NCBI RefSeq assembly: GCF_014648775.1
Contig: NZ_BMRT01000007.1
Span: 1 to 64,000, forward strand
Direction: 5' to 3'
Length of the DNA: 64,000 bases
Source: Streptomyces abikoensis
Lineage (GTDB): Bacteria > Actinomycetota > Actinomycetes > Streptomycetales > Streptomycetaceae
Shown here: piece after piece, positions 9,160 through 18,084 of the stretch
Numbering within the stretch: position 1 is the first letter of the stretch
Layout of the letters: each line of letters begins with the position of its first letter
Program-made: the position numbers and the translations under genes
The notes under the pieces: model-generated
Database searches by the model: none
Seen by the model: the letters and a program-made list of their open reading frames with translations, nothing else
What the model was told of the DNA's origin: nothing

Positions 9160-10518
9160 CTACGCCCGGACGATCGCCAGGACCTCGTCCCGGATCCGGG
9201 TCACCGTCTCCGGGTCCCGGGCTTCCACGTTCAGGCGGAGGAGGGGCTCGGTGTTGGAGGCGCGGAGGTTGAACCACCAGTCGGCGGTGGCGACGGTGAG
9301 GCCGTCGAGCTCGTCCAGTGTGACGCCGTCGGCGCCCTCGTAGGCGGCCCGGACGGCGGCGGCGCGGCCGGCCTGGTCGGCGACGGTGCTGTTGATCTCG
9401 CCGGAGGCGGCGTAGCGGTCGTACTGCCGGACGAGGCCGGACAGCGGGCCGTCCTGGCCGCCGAGGGCCGCCAGGACGTGGAGCGCGGCCAGCATGCCGG
9501 TGTCGGCGTTCCAGAAGTCGCGGAAGTAGTAGTGCGCGGAGTGCTCGCCGCCGAAGATCGCGCCGGAGCGGGCCATCTCCTGCTTGATGAAGGAGTGGCC
9601 CACGCGGGTGCGGACGGCCTTGCCGCCGTTCTCGGCGACGACCTCGGGCACGGACCAGGAGGTGATCAGGTTGTGGATGATCGTGCCGCCGGGGTGCTTG
9701 GCCAGCTCGCGGGCGGCGACCAGGGCGGTGATCGCGGAGGGGGAGACGGGCTCGCCGCGCTCGTCGACGACGAAGCAGCGGTCGGCGTCGCCGTCGAAGG
9801 CGAGGCCGATGTCGGCGCCCGTCTCGCGGACCTTCGCCTGGAGGTCGACGAGGTTCTTGGGGTCGAGCGGGTTGGCCTCGTGGTTGGGGAAGGTGCCGTC
9901 CAGCTCGAAGTACATCGGGACGAGGTCGACGGGCAGCCCGGCGAGGACGGTCGGGACGGTGTGGCCGCCCATGCCGTTGCCCGCGTCGACGGCGACCTTC
10001 AGCGGGCGGATGTCCGTGAGGTCGACCAGCGAGCGCAGGTGCGCCGCGTAGTCGGCGAGGACGTCGCGCGAGGTGATCGTGCCGGCGGTGGCGGCGGGCT
10101 CGGGGGCGCCGGTCTCCAGCCAGCCCTCGACGAGGGCGCGGATCTCGGCGAGGCCGGTGTCCTGCCCGACGGGGGCGGCGCCCGCGCGGCACAGCTTGAT
10201 GCCGTTGTACTGGGCGGGGTTGTGGCTGGCGGTGAACATCGCGCCGGGCAGGTCCAGTTGCCCGCTGGCGAAGTAGAGCTCGTCGGTCGAGCAGAGGCCG
10301 ATCTCGGTGACGTCCACGCCGAGCGCGGCGGCGCCGCGGGCGAAGGCCCGGGACAGGCCCGGGGAGGAGGGCCGCATGTCGTGGCCGACGACGATGGCGC
10401 TCGCGCCGGTCACCTGGGCGAAGGCGGCGCCGAAGAGTTCGGCCATGGACTCGTCCCACTGGTCGGGGACCACGCCGCGCACGTCGTACGCCTTCACGAT
10501 CTGCGACAGATCAGCCAC
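9160..10518 (-). CDS. manB: Phosphomannomutase / phosphoglucomutase
   Basis: A 452-residue cytosolic alpha-D-phosphohexomutase that moves phosphate between C6 and C1 of mannose (and often glucose). The phosphoserine loop is TASHNP with Ser98. The magnesium loop is DGDADRC at 242-248, and GGEHSAHYYFRD provides the sugar-binding segment. I choose the GTG at 10518, reading MADLSQIVKAYD, because AGGAGG lies just upstream; an ATG 12 codons earlier lacks a comparable site. Together with manA and the nucleotidyltransferase at 22.3 kb it can make GDP-mannose. The Trm112-like gene follows after a hairpin, so part of the transcription may stop there. Confidence 0.97.
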   Translation of the reverse strand: MADLSQIVKAYDVRGVVPDQWDESMAELFGAAFAQVTGASAIVVGHDMRPSSPGLSRAFARGAAALGVDVTEIGLCSTDELYFASGQLDLPGAMFTASHNPAQYNGIKLCRAGAAPVGQDTGLAEIRALVEGWLETGAPEPAATAGTITSRDVLADYAAHLRSLVDLTDIRPLKVAVDAGNGMGGHTVPTVLAGLPVDLVPMYFELDGTFPNHEANPLDPKNLVDLQAKVRETGADIGLAFDGDADRCFVVDERGEPVSPSAITALVAARELAKHPGGTIIHNLITSWSVPEVVAENGGKAVRTRVGHSFIKQEMARSGAIFGGEHSAHYYFRDFWNADTGMLAALHVLAALGGQDGPLSGLVRQYDRYAASGEINSTVADQAGRAAAVRAAYEGADGVTLDELDGLTVATADWWFNLRASNTEPLLRLNVEARDPETVTRIRDEVLAIVRA

Positions 10519-10614
10519 AGCCAACCCCTCCTGGACTCCGGTACGGGACCACAAACCTACCTGCCGTCACCGTCCGGCCGGACCAGCGCGGGGGCCGGGG
10601 GCCCGTACGGGCCG

Positions 10615-11055
10615 TCAGGAGTCCGGCGAGCGCAGGACCCTGAGGTGGCCTCGGCGGGCGACCTCCATCGGATCGGCGCCCCGGCCCGTCGGCGCGACCG
10701 CGCTCGGTGCGGCGCCCGGACCCGCCGTGCGCTCCTGGGGGCGCGCGGCCTCGCGCACGGCGTTGGCGAGTGCTTCGAGGTCGTCACCGCTGGGGCGGGC
10801 CGGGCCGCTGTCGACGGCGAGACGGACGACGTCCCAGCCGCGCGGCGCGGTCAGCCGCTCGGAGTGCTCGGCGCACAGGTCGTAGCAGTGGGGCTCGGCG
10901 TAGGTGGCGAGCGGGCCGAGGACGGCGGTCGAATCGGCGTAGACGTACGTCAGCGTCGCGACGGCCGGGCGGCCGCACGCGGTGCGCGAACAGCGACGTA
11001 CAGGGCTCACGAGGTTGGACGGTACCGCACTCTTGAGCGGGCCGCGACGACTCAC
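10615..11055 (-). CDS. DUF3499 family protein
   Basis: A 146-residue actinobacterial protein of unknown function that I recognise as the DUF3499 type. It opens with SPVRRCSRTACGRPAVATL and continues with a Cys-containing PHCYDLCAEHSERL stretch. The cysteines (RRCSRTACG, HCYDLC) suggest a zinc-binding knuckle. A Pro/Ala-rich tail follows. The GTG at 11055 is chosen because GGAGGAG lies about 11 bases upstream and the family begins with SRRGP-like residues; the open frame runs 43 codons further but with unlikely composition. It is divergent from the metallopeptidase-like gene. That neighbour pair is typical of actinobacteria. Confidence 0.88.
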   Translation of the reverse strand: MSRRGPLKSAVPSNLVSPVRRCSRTACGRPAVATLTYVYADSTAVLGPLATYAEPHCYDLCAEHSERLTAPRGWDVVRLAVDSGPARPSGDDLEALANAVREAARPQERTAGPGAAPSAVAPTGRGADPMEVARRGHLRVLRSPDS

Positions 11056-11151
11056 CCCCGGCTCACTCCTCCGTGTCGTCCCGGTTCGCACCGTGGACAG
11101 CGTTGTCGAACGGCCTGGTCGACCCCGTCGGGACCGGGGGAACAGGCGTCC

Positions 11152-11173
11152 GGTGACAAAGAAAACTGTCACC
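11152..11173. promoter_or_regulatory. Operator-like inverted repeat between divergent genes
   Basis: GGTGACA and TGTCACC form a perfect 7-base inverted repeat around an A-rich 8-base spacer. It lies 97 bases upstream of the DUF3499 start and 156 upstream of the metallopeptidase-like start. The binding protein is unknown. Confidence 0.4.
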
Positions 11174-11328
11174 AGCGGGTACACATAGTGTCATTCGGCA
11201 TGGGAACGCCGATCCGGCGGGTGGCTGCAATTGATCGCAGACATGGCCGGAACGCTCATCGGGCGACATGCCGGGAGATGGGCGGCTACCCCGCGCGTAC
11301 GGCCGGTCGGCGGATACCCTCGGGTGTG

Positions 11329-11823
11329 ATGGAAAGCCCCGTACCTCACCCGGCCGCCGCCGGGGACGCCCCCGGTCCCGCCGGGCCCAGGCCACGCCGC
11401 CGCGACCGCCACGGACGCGGCATGCGCGGCCCCATCGCGCCCCCGCAGGTGCCGCTGTCGGTCACCAGGGCCGACGCGTTCGTCGACCTGGTCCAGGACT
11501 CGGCGGAGCGGCTGGAGCGGCGCTGGCCGCAGCTGGCGGCCGTCGAGTTCCAGGTCCGCGAGGTGCCGGCCGAGCCCGGCAGCGGACCCGGCGACGATCC
11601 GCTGGAGGCGCTGCTGGACGGCGAGACCGTGCCGCTCGGGCGGTACGTCGCCGCGCGGGGCGAGGACCCGGACCGGATCGTCGTCTACCGCCGTCCGGTG
11701 GAGATCCGCGCCAAATCGCGTGACGAGCGGGCGCTGCTCGTCCACGAGGTCGTGGTGGAACAGGTGGCGGAGCTGCTCGGGCTCGCGCCCGAGTCGGTCG
11801 ACCCGCGCTACGGGCAGGACTAG
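11329..11823 (+). CDS. Zincin-like metallopeptidase family protein with degenerate active site
   Basis: A 164-residue protein of the small actinobacterial zincin-1 type. An N-terminal basic, Pro-rich segment is followed by the domain from about residue 45, which contains RIVVYRRPVEI. The expected HExxH motif appears here as HEVVVEQ (His139, Glu140), so the second zinc histidine is missing. The protein may be inactive as a peptidase or use other ligands. The start is the ATG giving MESPVP; no strong ribosome site is visible, but the next in-frame starts would cut the basic segment. It is convergent with the DUF5719 gene, with 14 bases between stop codons. Confidence 0.8.
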   Translation: MESPVPHPAAAGDAPGPAGPRPRRRDRHGRGMRGPIAPPQVPLSVTRADAFVDLVQDSAERLERRWPQLAAVEFQVREVPAEPGSGPGDDPLEALLDGETVPLGRYVAARGEDPDRIVVYRRPVEIRAKSRDERALLVHEVVVEQVAELLGLAPESVDPRYGQD

Positions 11824-11837
11824 CGCGGGCCGGCGGA

Positions 11838-13427
11838 TCAGCCGTTCAGCATCGACAGGTCCTGCTCGGCCTTGGGGACGGCCACGCTGGACCGGTCGTC
11901 CGGAATCGGCTGGATCGTGAACATCGGGACGCCGTCCTTGGGCAGCGCCAGCATCCGTGAGGCGTGGACGGGGCCGCCCGAGACCTTCTCCACGGTCACG
12001 GCGAACACGCCCTTGCCGTCGGCGGGCTGGGGCGGTTCGACGGTGAGGGTGGTCCCGGCCTTGACCGTGTAGGTCTTGCTGACGGGGGTGCCGCCCTCGC
12101 CGCCCGCCGACGCGGTCACCTTCACCTGGGCCTCCTTCCCGGGGGCCACGAGGGACAGCGTGCTCGCCTTGGGGCGGTTGTCGGCGACGGTGCCGCGGCC
12201 CTCGATCGCCGGGGTGGCGGGGATGAAGGCGGTCTCCTGCTTGTCGTCCTTGCCACGCGTCACGCGGAGCGCGGCGACGACCGCGCCGCTGCCGCGCGCG
12301 CCGGTCAGCAGCAGGGAGCCCGCCTCGCCCCTGGTGAGGTCCCCCAGGTCGACGACCGTGGTCATGCCGCTCTTGACGTGCAGCGACTCGTGCCCGGCCG
12401 GGCTGATGGAGCCGCTCGGGCCCGCGAGCCGCACCGAGACGTCGGCGTCGTCCGCGCCCGGCGCGAAGGCGACGAGGCGGACGGAGGTGGCGTCGGCCGG
12501 GATGCCCGGCAGCACGGCGCCCGCCGCCGCGTCGGCGGACGGGGCCAGCCAGTCGCCGCCGGTCTTGTCGTCGGACGCCTGCACCGCCGCGCCCACCCGG
12601 CCGGACCGGGCGGCCACGTGGAGGGTGAGGTTCTCGGTGGGCGCGTCCGTGAGCGACGACAGCAGCACGGGGACGGTGGAGCGGGGCGGGACGGTGACGC
12701 CCTCGCCGGAGGGGGCCTTGATCCGGCCGTCGGGCCCGTACAGCTCCAGGTCGACGACGGCCGCCGAGTTGTCGGGGTTGGACACATGGACGTAGTCCTG
12801 ACGCCCCTTGGCGGTACTGGCGCCCGGGAACCAGAAGGACGTGTCGGGCGGCGCGCAGGTCAGGCCGTGCAGCCCGCGCCCGCCGCCCGCCGCGACGGTG
12901 GTCGTCTGCTGGGCGGTCCAGCCGGGGGCCAGGGGCCCGGCGGCGGAGCCGACGAGGGCGGGGGCGTCGGAGCGTTCCGTGGTGGCCGTGACGGGCTTGC
13001 CGGGCTCCTTCAGCGACAAGACGGGTTTACCCGGATCGGTTTCGGCCTTTTTCCCGTCCTTCTTCTTGTCGTCCTTCGCGGAGTCCTTCGAAGCGTCCGT
13101 CTTGGACGCGTCCGTCTTGGACGCGTCCGTCTTGGACGCGTCCTTCTTGCCGTCCGTGCGTGCCGGGCCGGCCACGGGCAGCAGGTCCGCCGTGGACCCG
13201 GCCGCCGCGCCGCCCTTCCCGGGTGGCGTGAAAGCGGTGTACGTCGTGCTCGCCACGTCCGACGAGGTGGGCGCCGGGCAGAGCAGCGTCGAGCGCTGGA
13301 CGGGCATCCGGCCCGCGCGCGGCGGCGCGCCCGCGTGGTCGCCCGACGGCGGGTTGAGCGCGGCGACACCCGTGACGACGGCGAGCACGGCCGTCGTGGC
13401 GAACAGGGACAGGGTGGTGCGGTTCAC
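11838..13427 (-). CDS. Secreted DUF5719-type protein
   Basis: A 529-residue exported protein. Residues 1-26 form a signal or anchor segment (MNRTTLSLFATTAVLAVVTG). Next comes a Lys/Asp/Ser-rich stretch with repeated SKTDA units (about 98-125), then a long beta-rich region resembling two or more Ig-like modules (YVHVSNPDNSAAVVDLELYG). It starts with GTG, and that codon overlaps the stop of the glycosyltransferase gene by four bases (GTGA), which implies translational coupling. The pairing with a large membrane glycosyltransferase is conserved in Streptomyces as I recall, so it may assist or receive the glycan made there. Molecular function is unknown. Confidence 0.85.
   Translation of the reverse strand: MNRTTLSLFATTAVLAVVTGVAALNPPSGDHAGAPPRAGRMPVQRSTLLCPAPTSSDVASTTYTAFTPPGKGGAAAGSTADLLPVAGPARTDGKKDASKTDASKTDASKTDASKDSAKDDKKKDGKKAETDPGKPVLSLKEPGKPVTATTERSDAPALVGSAAGPLAPGWTAQQTTTVAAGGGRGLHGLTCAPPDTSFWFPGASTAKGRQDYVHVSNPDNSAAVVDLELYGPDGRIKAPSGEGVTVPPRSTVPVLLSSLTDAPTENLTLHVAARSGRVGAAVQASDDKTGGDWLAPSADAAAGAVLPGIPADATSVRLVAFAPGADDADVSVRLAGPSGSISPAGHESLHVKSGMTTVVDLGDLTRGEAGSLLLTGARGSGAVVAALRVTRGKDDKQETAFIPATPAIEGRGTVADNRPKASTLSLVAPGKEAQVKVTASAGGEGGTPVSKTYTVKAGTTLTVEPPQPADGKGVFAVTVEKVSGGPVHASRMLALPKDGVPMFTIQPIPDDRSSVAVPKAEQDLSMLNG
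13095..13139 (-). repeat. 15-base tandem repeat in the DUF5719 gene
   Basis: Three perfect 15-base copies (13095-13109, 13110-13124, 13125-13139) encode SKTDA-like pentads. The unit keeps the frame, so copy-number change would only alter the length of the hydrophilic spacer. Confidence 0.9.
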
Positions 13428-16400
13428 TGCTGCTGGCTCCCGTCGCGGTGGGGCCCCTCGCCCCCGCCGTACGTCGTGTCGTAGGGCCGGTGCCCGTAAC
13501 CGTACGGGTCGTGCGCGCCACCCGCGTAGGGGTCCGCGTAGCCCGTTCCGTAGCCGGGGGCGTGGCCGCTCTCCTGGTACGGCTGCTGCTGTCCGTAGGC
13601 GCCCTGGTCCTGGGCCTGGTCCCACTCGGCGTACTGCTGCTGGTGCGGGACGGCGGCGTACGGATCGGCGGCGTACGGGTCGGCGTCGGCCACGGCCGGC
13701 TGCTGCTCGTACGGGTTGTAGGGATCGTATGAAACGGGCTCGGGCGCCGGGGCGGGCTCGGGGGCCTCGGGCGGGGTGGCCCCGTCCGTCGTGGCCGTCG
13801 CCGCGCGCAGCCTGCGGGCGCGGCGCCCCTCCCCCGGGCCGGCCTGTGCCGGTACGGGCGCGGGCGCCGCGGCGGCGTCCTCGGGCAGGTCGTCGTCGAC
13901 CTCGCGGCGGCGGCCCGGCAGGGCGAGCACGACCAGGACGGCAGCGAGGAGCCCCTGGGCCCAGAGCCAGGCGGTCCGCGCGACGGGGGTCTCGTAGGTG
14001 ACGGTCAGCTTCCCGCCCCGGGCCGGCAGGGTGAAGCCCTGGGCCCAGCCGTCGACGGTGACGGCCTTGAGCGACCGTCCGTCGAGCGTGGCCCGCCAGC
14101 CCGGCGCGGCCTTGTCGGCCAGCCGCAGGACCCGGTCGCCCGACCCGGCCGGGACGGTGGCGCTGGCCGTCACGGGACCGGCGGCGACGGGCACGGGGGC
14201 GGTGGCGCGGGTGCCGTCGGGCTGTCGCGGTCCGGTGACGATGGTGACGCGGGCGACCTGGTTGTCGACGCGCCAGAGGGAGCTGTGGTCCTCCTTGCCG
14301 AGGCGGGTGAGCCCGGGGGTCGCGTCGAGGACGCGGGCCATGTCGCGGGGGGCGCTGTCGCGGACGAGGACGTAGCCGACGGCGTAGTCGCCGAGGCGGC
14401 CCGCCTGGTCGGCGCCGGAGCCGGCGACGAGCGCGGCCACCATGGCGTCCAGCTCGCGCTGCCGGCCGGCGGCCGCCAGGGGCTCGGCGTCGCCCAGCCG
14501 GGCGCCCGCGCCGCGGACCAGCGTGTACGTCACCCGGCCTGTGTCCCCGCCGAGGACGAGGGTGCGGGCCTGGTCCCGGGTGCCCGCCTCCTCGGCCACG
14601 AACGCGGGCACCTGCACCGGGTCGCGCCGCTCCAGCGGCCCGGCGGCACCGTGCACGGCCCAGACGGCGGCGGCCGCGGCGGGGGCGGCCCCGGCGGCCA
14701 GCGCGACGAGGGCGGCGACCGGCTGGCGCCAGCCGAAGCCGTGCGCCGCCACGCGCTCCTTGGCGCCCTCGGCGCCCACGGCGGCCGCCGCGATCAGGGC
14801 GAGCCCGTAGAGGAGGGTGCCCGGCCCGGCCCAGACGGAGCGGTTGACCAGGGCGGCGCAGAGCATTCCGGCGAGCGCGACGGTCCAGGCGGTCAGGATC
14901 GCCGGGCGGCGGTCGGCGCGGAGGAGGGCGGCGAGCGCCGCCAGGACGACCCCGGCGAACAGCAGGGCGCCCGGGGTGCCGGGCCCGCCGGGGTCGGCGG
15001 TGAGCAGGCGCAGCGGGCCGGCCGTGCCGTGGCCGTAGGCCAGCCCGGCCTCGGCGAGGAAGCGGCCGGGGTGAGTGAGGAGCCCCAGCGACCAGGGGGC
15101 GAGCGCGAGCAGGGGGGTGGCGGCCGCGGCGAGGAACCGGGGGCCGTGGACGGCGGCCCGGGCGGCACCGCCCCGGACGCAGTTCACCGCGAGCGCCACG
15201 ATGCCCAGGACTACCGCCACCGGCCACACCACGGGCGTGAAGGCGGTGGTGACGGTGAGCAGGAGGGCGTACGCCCAGCAGGCGCGCCACGCGGGGGCCG
15301 TGCCCGGCGCGCGGAGCCCGGTGGCGGCGACGGCCGCGCGGGCCAGGAGCGGCAGCAGGACCGCGAGTACGGCGGTGCCCAGCCGGCCGGTGGCGAGGGC
15401 GCCGGTGGTGGCGGGCAGGAAGGCGTAGGCGACGGCCGCCCAGGCGCGCAGCGGGCGGGAGGCGATGAGGGGGCGGGCGGCGAAGTAGGCGGTGAGCCCG
15501 GCCAGCGGGACCGAGCAGACGAGCAGGAGGGTGAGGGTGGTGCCGGTGGAGCCGAGGAGGAGCGTCGCCAGGGTCGCGAGGACGGCGAGGTAGGGGGGCG
15601 CGTTCTCGGTGCTGCCCACGCCGACCGGGTGCCAGCCGTCGGTGTAGGCGGACCACAGGTCGCTCAGGTGCGCGGGGACGGGCAGGAGGGCGCCGCCGGA
15701 GAGGGAGCCGCCGCCGAAGAGGTCGCGGCAGGCGAGGGCGGAGACGAGGAGCAGGAGGGTGAAGAGGACGGGCGCGGGCTTGCGGGCGAGGCGTCTGAGC
15801 CGGGCGAACTGCTCGATCTCCAGGTAGTCGGCGTCGTCGCCGCCGGGGCCGGACTCGACGGCGCCGCCGTGGCGTCCGGCGGAGGGGGCCGCGTCCTCGG
15901 TGCGGGCGCCGATGTCGCTCGCGAGCTGTTCGAGGGTGGCGCGGACGGTCGCGCCGGGGGGCGGGAAGAGCGGCCGGAGTTCCGCGGGGGCGACGCGGGG
16001 CTCGCCGCGTCGTTTGCGCGCCGCGCGGACGCGCCCGGGGCGCAGGAGGACGCCGGCGAATCCGGCGAGTTCGTCGAGGGCCTGTCCGGGCGCCTTGCCG
16101 ACGATGTAGCCGAGGACGCGCAGCAGGGTGCCGATGACGAGCCGGAGCATGACGTACGGCAGGAGCGCGCCACGGGTGTTGGCGAGGAGGGTGTAGACGG
16201 CGCCGGCCTTGTCGACGCGGTGGGGGTTGGCCGGTTTGCGGCCGGCGCAGTCGACGGGGCGGCGTTCGCGGGAGGCGGCCTCGGCGTGGCGCAGGACGGC
16301 GTCGGGGGCGACGAGGACGCGGTGGCCGGCGGCGTGGGCGCGCCAGCACAGGTCGACGTCGTCGCGCATGAGGGGCAGGCGGGGGTCGAAGCCGCCGAGT

Positions 16401-17095
16401 TCCTGCCAGACGTCGCGGCGGACGAGCATGCCGGCGGTGGAGACGGAGAGCACGGACCGGATCTGGTCGTGCTGTCCCTGGTCCTGTTCGCGGCGTTCGA
16501 GGCCGGTCCAGCGGCGGCCGCTGCGGGCGATGGAGACGCCGGTCTCGAGGAGCTGGCGGCGGTCGTACCAGCTGCGGAGTTTGGGGCCGATGACGGCCGC
16601 GTCCGGTTCGGCCTCGGCGACGCGCAGCAGTTCGTGGAGGGCGGCGGGCTCGGGCGCGCAGTCGTCGTGGAGCAGCCACAGCCACTGGACGGGCCGGCGC
16701 TCGGCGCGGTCGGCGCCGGGGGCGTCCTCGGTCCAGGTGCGGCCGGCGGGGTCCCAGCCGCTGGAGCGTCGGAGGTAGGGGAGGTCGTCGGCGGTCAGGA
16801 CCGGGGCCGTGCGGACGGCCTCCTCGACGGCGGTGCCGAAGCCGGCGCGCCGGGCCAGGTGGAGGACGTGGTCGGCGCCGAGGGCGTCCGCGAGGAGCCG
16901 TCGGGAGTCGTCGGCGCTGCCGGTGTCGGCGGCGACGACGTGCTGGACGGGCCGTTCCTGGCCGAGCAGCCCGGCGAGGGCGTCGGGCAGCCAGCGGGCG
17001 CCGTCGTGGGCGACGAGGACGGCGGTGACGACGTGGTGGGGAAACGCGGGCGGGAGGGCCGGGTCGAGCAACGCGGGGATGGTGGGGTCGAACAT
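13424..17095 (-). CDS. Large membrane glycosyltransferase family 2 protein
   Basis: About 1223 residues. The N-terminal GT2 domain (about 1-330) begins HHVVTAVLVAHDGARWLPD and carries the sugar-nucleotide DDC motif in WLWLLHDDCAPEP. Then come roughly a dozen membrane helices (about 430-890), an outside region, one more helix near 1070, and a cytoplasmic-type tail very rich in Tyr, Gln, Pro and Gly (last ~100 residues). The ATG at 17095 is chosen. A GTG at 17125 is an alternative, and neither has a strong ribosome site. Its stop overlaps the start of the DUF5719 gene. It likely transfers sugar to a lipid carrier or wall polymer; the acceptor is unknown. Confidence 0.88.
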   Translation of the reverse strand: MFDPTIPALLDPALPPAFPHHVVTAVLVAHDGARWLPDALAGLLGQERPVQHVVAADTGSADDSRRLLADALGADHVLHLARRAGFGTAVEEAVRTAPVLTADDLPYLRRSSGWDPAGRTWTEDAPGADRAERRPVQWLWLLHDDCAPEPAALHELLRVAEAEPDAAVIGPKLRSWYDRRQLLETGVSIARSGRRWTGLERREQDQGQHDQIRSVLSVSTAGMLVRRDVWQELGGFDPRLPLMRDDVDLCWRAHAAGHRVLVAPDAVLRHAEAASRERRPVDCAGRKPANPHRVDKAGAVYTLLANTRGALLPYVMLRLVIGTLLRVLGYIVGKAPGQALDELAGFAGVLLRPGRVRAARKRRGEPRVAPAELRPLFPPPGATVRATLEQLASDIGARTEDAAPSAGRHGGAVESGPGGDDADYLEIEQFARLRRLARKPAPVLFTLLLLVSALACRDLFGGGSLSGGALLPVPAHLSDLWSAYTDGWHPVGVGSTENAPPYLAVLATLATLLLGSTGTTLTLLLVCSVPLAGLTAYFAARPLIASRPLRAWAAVAYAFLPATTGALATGRLGTAVLAVLLPLLARAAVAATGLRAPGTAPAWRACWAYALLLTVTTAFTPVVWPVAVVLGIVALAVNCVRGGAARAAVHGPRFLAAAATPLLALAPWSLGLLTHPGRFLAEAGLAYGHGTAGPLRLLTADPGGPGTPGALLFAGVVLAALAALLRADRRPAILTAWTVALAGMLCAALVNRSVWAGPGTLLYGLALIAAAAVGAEGAKERVAAHGFGWRQPVAALVALAAGAAPAAAAAVWAVHGAAGPLERRDPVQVPAFVAEEAGTRDQARTLVLGGDTGRVTYTLVRGAGARLGDAEPLAAAGRQRELDAMVAALVAGSGADQAGRLGDYAVGYVLVRDSAPRDMARVLDATPGLTRLGKEDHSSLWRVDNQVARVTIVTGPRQPDGTRATAPVPVAAGPVTASATVPAGSGDRVLRLADKAAPGWRATLDGRSLKAVTVDGWAQGFTLPARGGKLTVTYETPVARTAWLWAQGLLAAVLVVLALPGRRREVDDDLPEDAAAAPAPVPAQAGPGEGRRARRLRAATATTDGATPPEAPEPAPAPEPVSYDPYNPYEQQPAVADADPYAADPYAAVPHQQQYAEWDQAQDQGAYGQQQPYQESGHAPGYGTGYADPYAGGAHDPYGYGHRPYDTTYGGGEGPHRDGSQQQ

Positions 17096-17377
17096 GGCAG
17101 GTGCGGGCCCCGGTTCAGTGGAGACTGCGATGGACGTGTGAGCGCGGCTCTCGTGGGCGCGGGCCCACCAGGGCGTCGGTACGTCTCGGACGGGCCCCCA
17201 CCCTAGTGGCTGTGAACGCGACGGTCCGCCTCTCGCGTGCGGGGCGCGAGAGGCGGACCGTGCGGTATGGAGCATGGTGCGGGAGTGGGTGGAGCGGACG
17301 GCTCCGCGGTCCCCTCGCCCGGCCGTGGCACGGCCGGCCTTGAACGAGACATCCCGTCAGGTCATGACGCCGGTCTG

Positions 17378-17641
17378 TCAGACCGCGGCCTTCTTGAGGC
17401 GGCGGCGCTCGCGCTCGGACAAACCGCCCCAGATGCCAAAGCGTTCGTCATTGGCCAGCGCGTATTCAAGGCACTCGGAACGGACTTCACAGGCAAGACA
17501 GACCTTCTTCGCCTCGCGTGTGGATCCGCCCTTTTCGGGAAAGAAGGACTCGGGGTCGGTCTGAGCGCACAACGCGCGCTCCTGCCAGCCGAGCTCCTCG
17601 TCCGCCTCCTCGACCAGCAGTTGCTGGAACAGCTCGGTCAT
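17378..17641 (-). CDS. whiB: Sporulation regulator WhiB (iron-sulfur, Wbl family)
   Basis: An 87-residue DNA-associated regulator needed in Streptomyces for aerial hyphae to stop growing and septate. It has the four [4Fe-4S] ligands Cys25, Cys48, Cys51 and Cys57, the turn GIWGG at 69-73 and a basic tail RERRRLKKAAV for DNA contact. Length and sequence match the founding WhiB rather than other Wbl proteins. The start is ATG with GAGGGG upstream. In characterised species WhiB works with WhiA and binds the principal sigma factor. It stands alone on the minus strand with a long upstream region and a good promoter about 75 bases before the start. Confidence 0.97.
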   Translation of the reverse strand: MTELFQQLLVEEADEELGWQERALCAQTDPESFFPEKGGSTREAKKVCLACEVRSECLEYALANDERFGIWGGLSERERRRLKKAAV

Positions 17642-17721
17642 GTGCGCCCCTCGTCTGTCAATGCGTCCCCGTGTGCTGCCGCGTGTCAGGTGGTCAGGTG
17701 CGGCAGAACGACACGAGTGAA

Positions 17722-17751
17722 ATTACAAGTGCGCCGATCCGGGGCAGTCAA
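17722..17751 (-). promoter_or_regulatory. whiB promoter
   Basis: On the minus strand TTGACT (17751-17746) and TGTAAT (17727-17722) are 18 bases apart, a near-consensus housekeeping promoter. Transcription would start near 17714, leaving a leader of about 73 bases. An AGTGA half-site overlaps the -10 region; it resembles half of a BldD box but its partner is not evident. Confidence 0.6.
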
Positions 17752-17759
17752 GCCGGGAT

Positions 17760-18047
17760 CTGCTATTGAGCCCCTTATTCACTCTGCGGAACCAAGGGCG
17801 CGCGGAAAGTTGCCAAACCGCCTCAAGGGTGGACACATCCACCACTCGCCACAAAAGCCACTTCCGACCCGGTCCGGGACAGGGGCCTTCCCGCCTCTAA
17901 GAGAAGGACGCGACCTGCGGTGAACCCGTTGCACCCGATATTGACGACCCCGGTCGCCCGACCGGTGTCCATACACACCGGCACGCAAACCCTTCACTCC
18001 AATCAGTAACCGCACGGGTGAAAGATCCCCCCAAAACGGACACCCGG
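17760..18047. other. Gene-free stretch between whiB and the cysteine dioxygenase leader
   Basis: No credible gene is seen. The segment is less GC-rich than the flanks. It holds overlapping inverted repeats at 17950-17981 (CCGGTCG/CGACCGG and CCGGTGT/ACACCGG share a strand, so they exclude each other). Extra whiB promoters are possible here but I cannot identify one. Confidence 0.5.
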
Positions 18048-18077
18048 TTGACAGGGGAGCTCCGGAGCCGGTCTCCT
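18048..18077 (+). promoter_or_regulatory. Promoter for the leaderless Cys leader peptide
   Basis: TTGACA at 18048-18053 and TCTCCT at 18072-18077 are 18 bases apart. The end of the -10 element lies seven bases before the leader-peptide ATG at 18085, which is the geometry of a leaderless transcript. Confidence 0.55.
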
Positions 18078-18084
18078 TGGTGAC

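Noticed and set aside
17656..17661. TTGACA (minus strand) just before whiB as a -35 element
   Set aside because: It lies only 14 bases before the start codon, too close to serve whiB.
17950..17981. Overlapping inverted repeats as a riboswitch or attenuator
   Set aside because: Stems are only seven bases, one has a two-base loop, and no gene or leader peptide is tied to them. They are noted only as part of the gene-free stretch.
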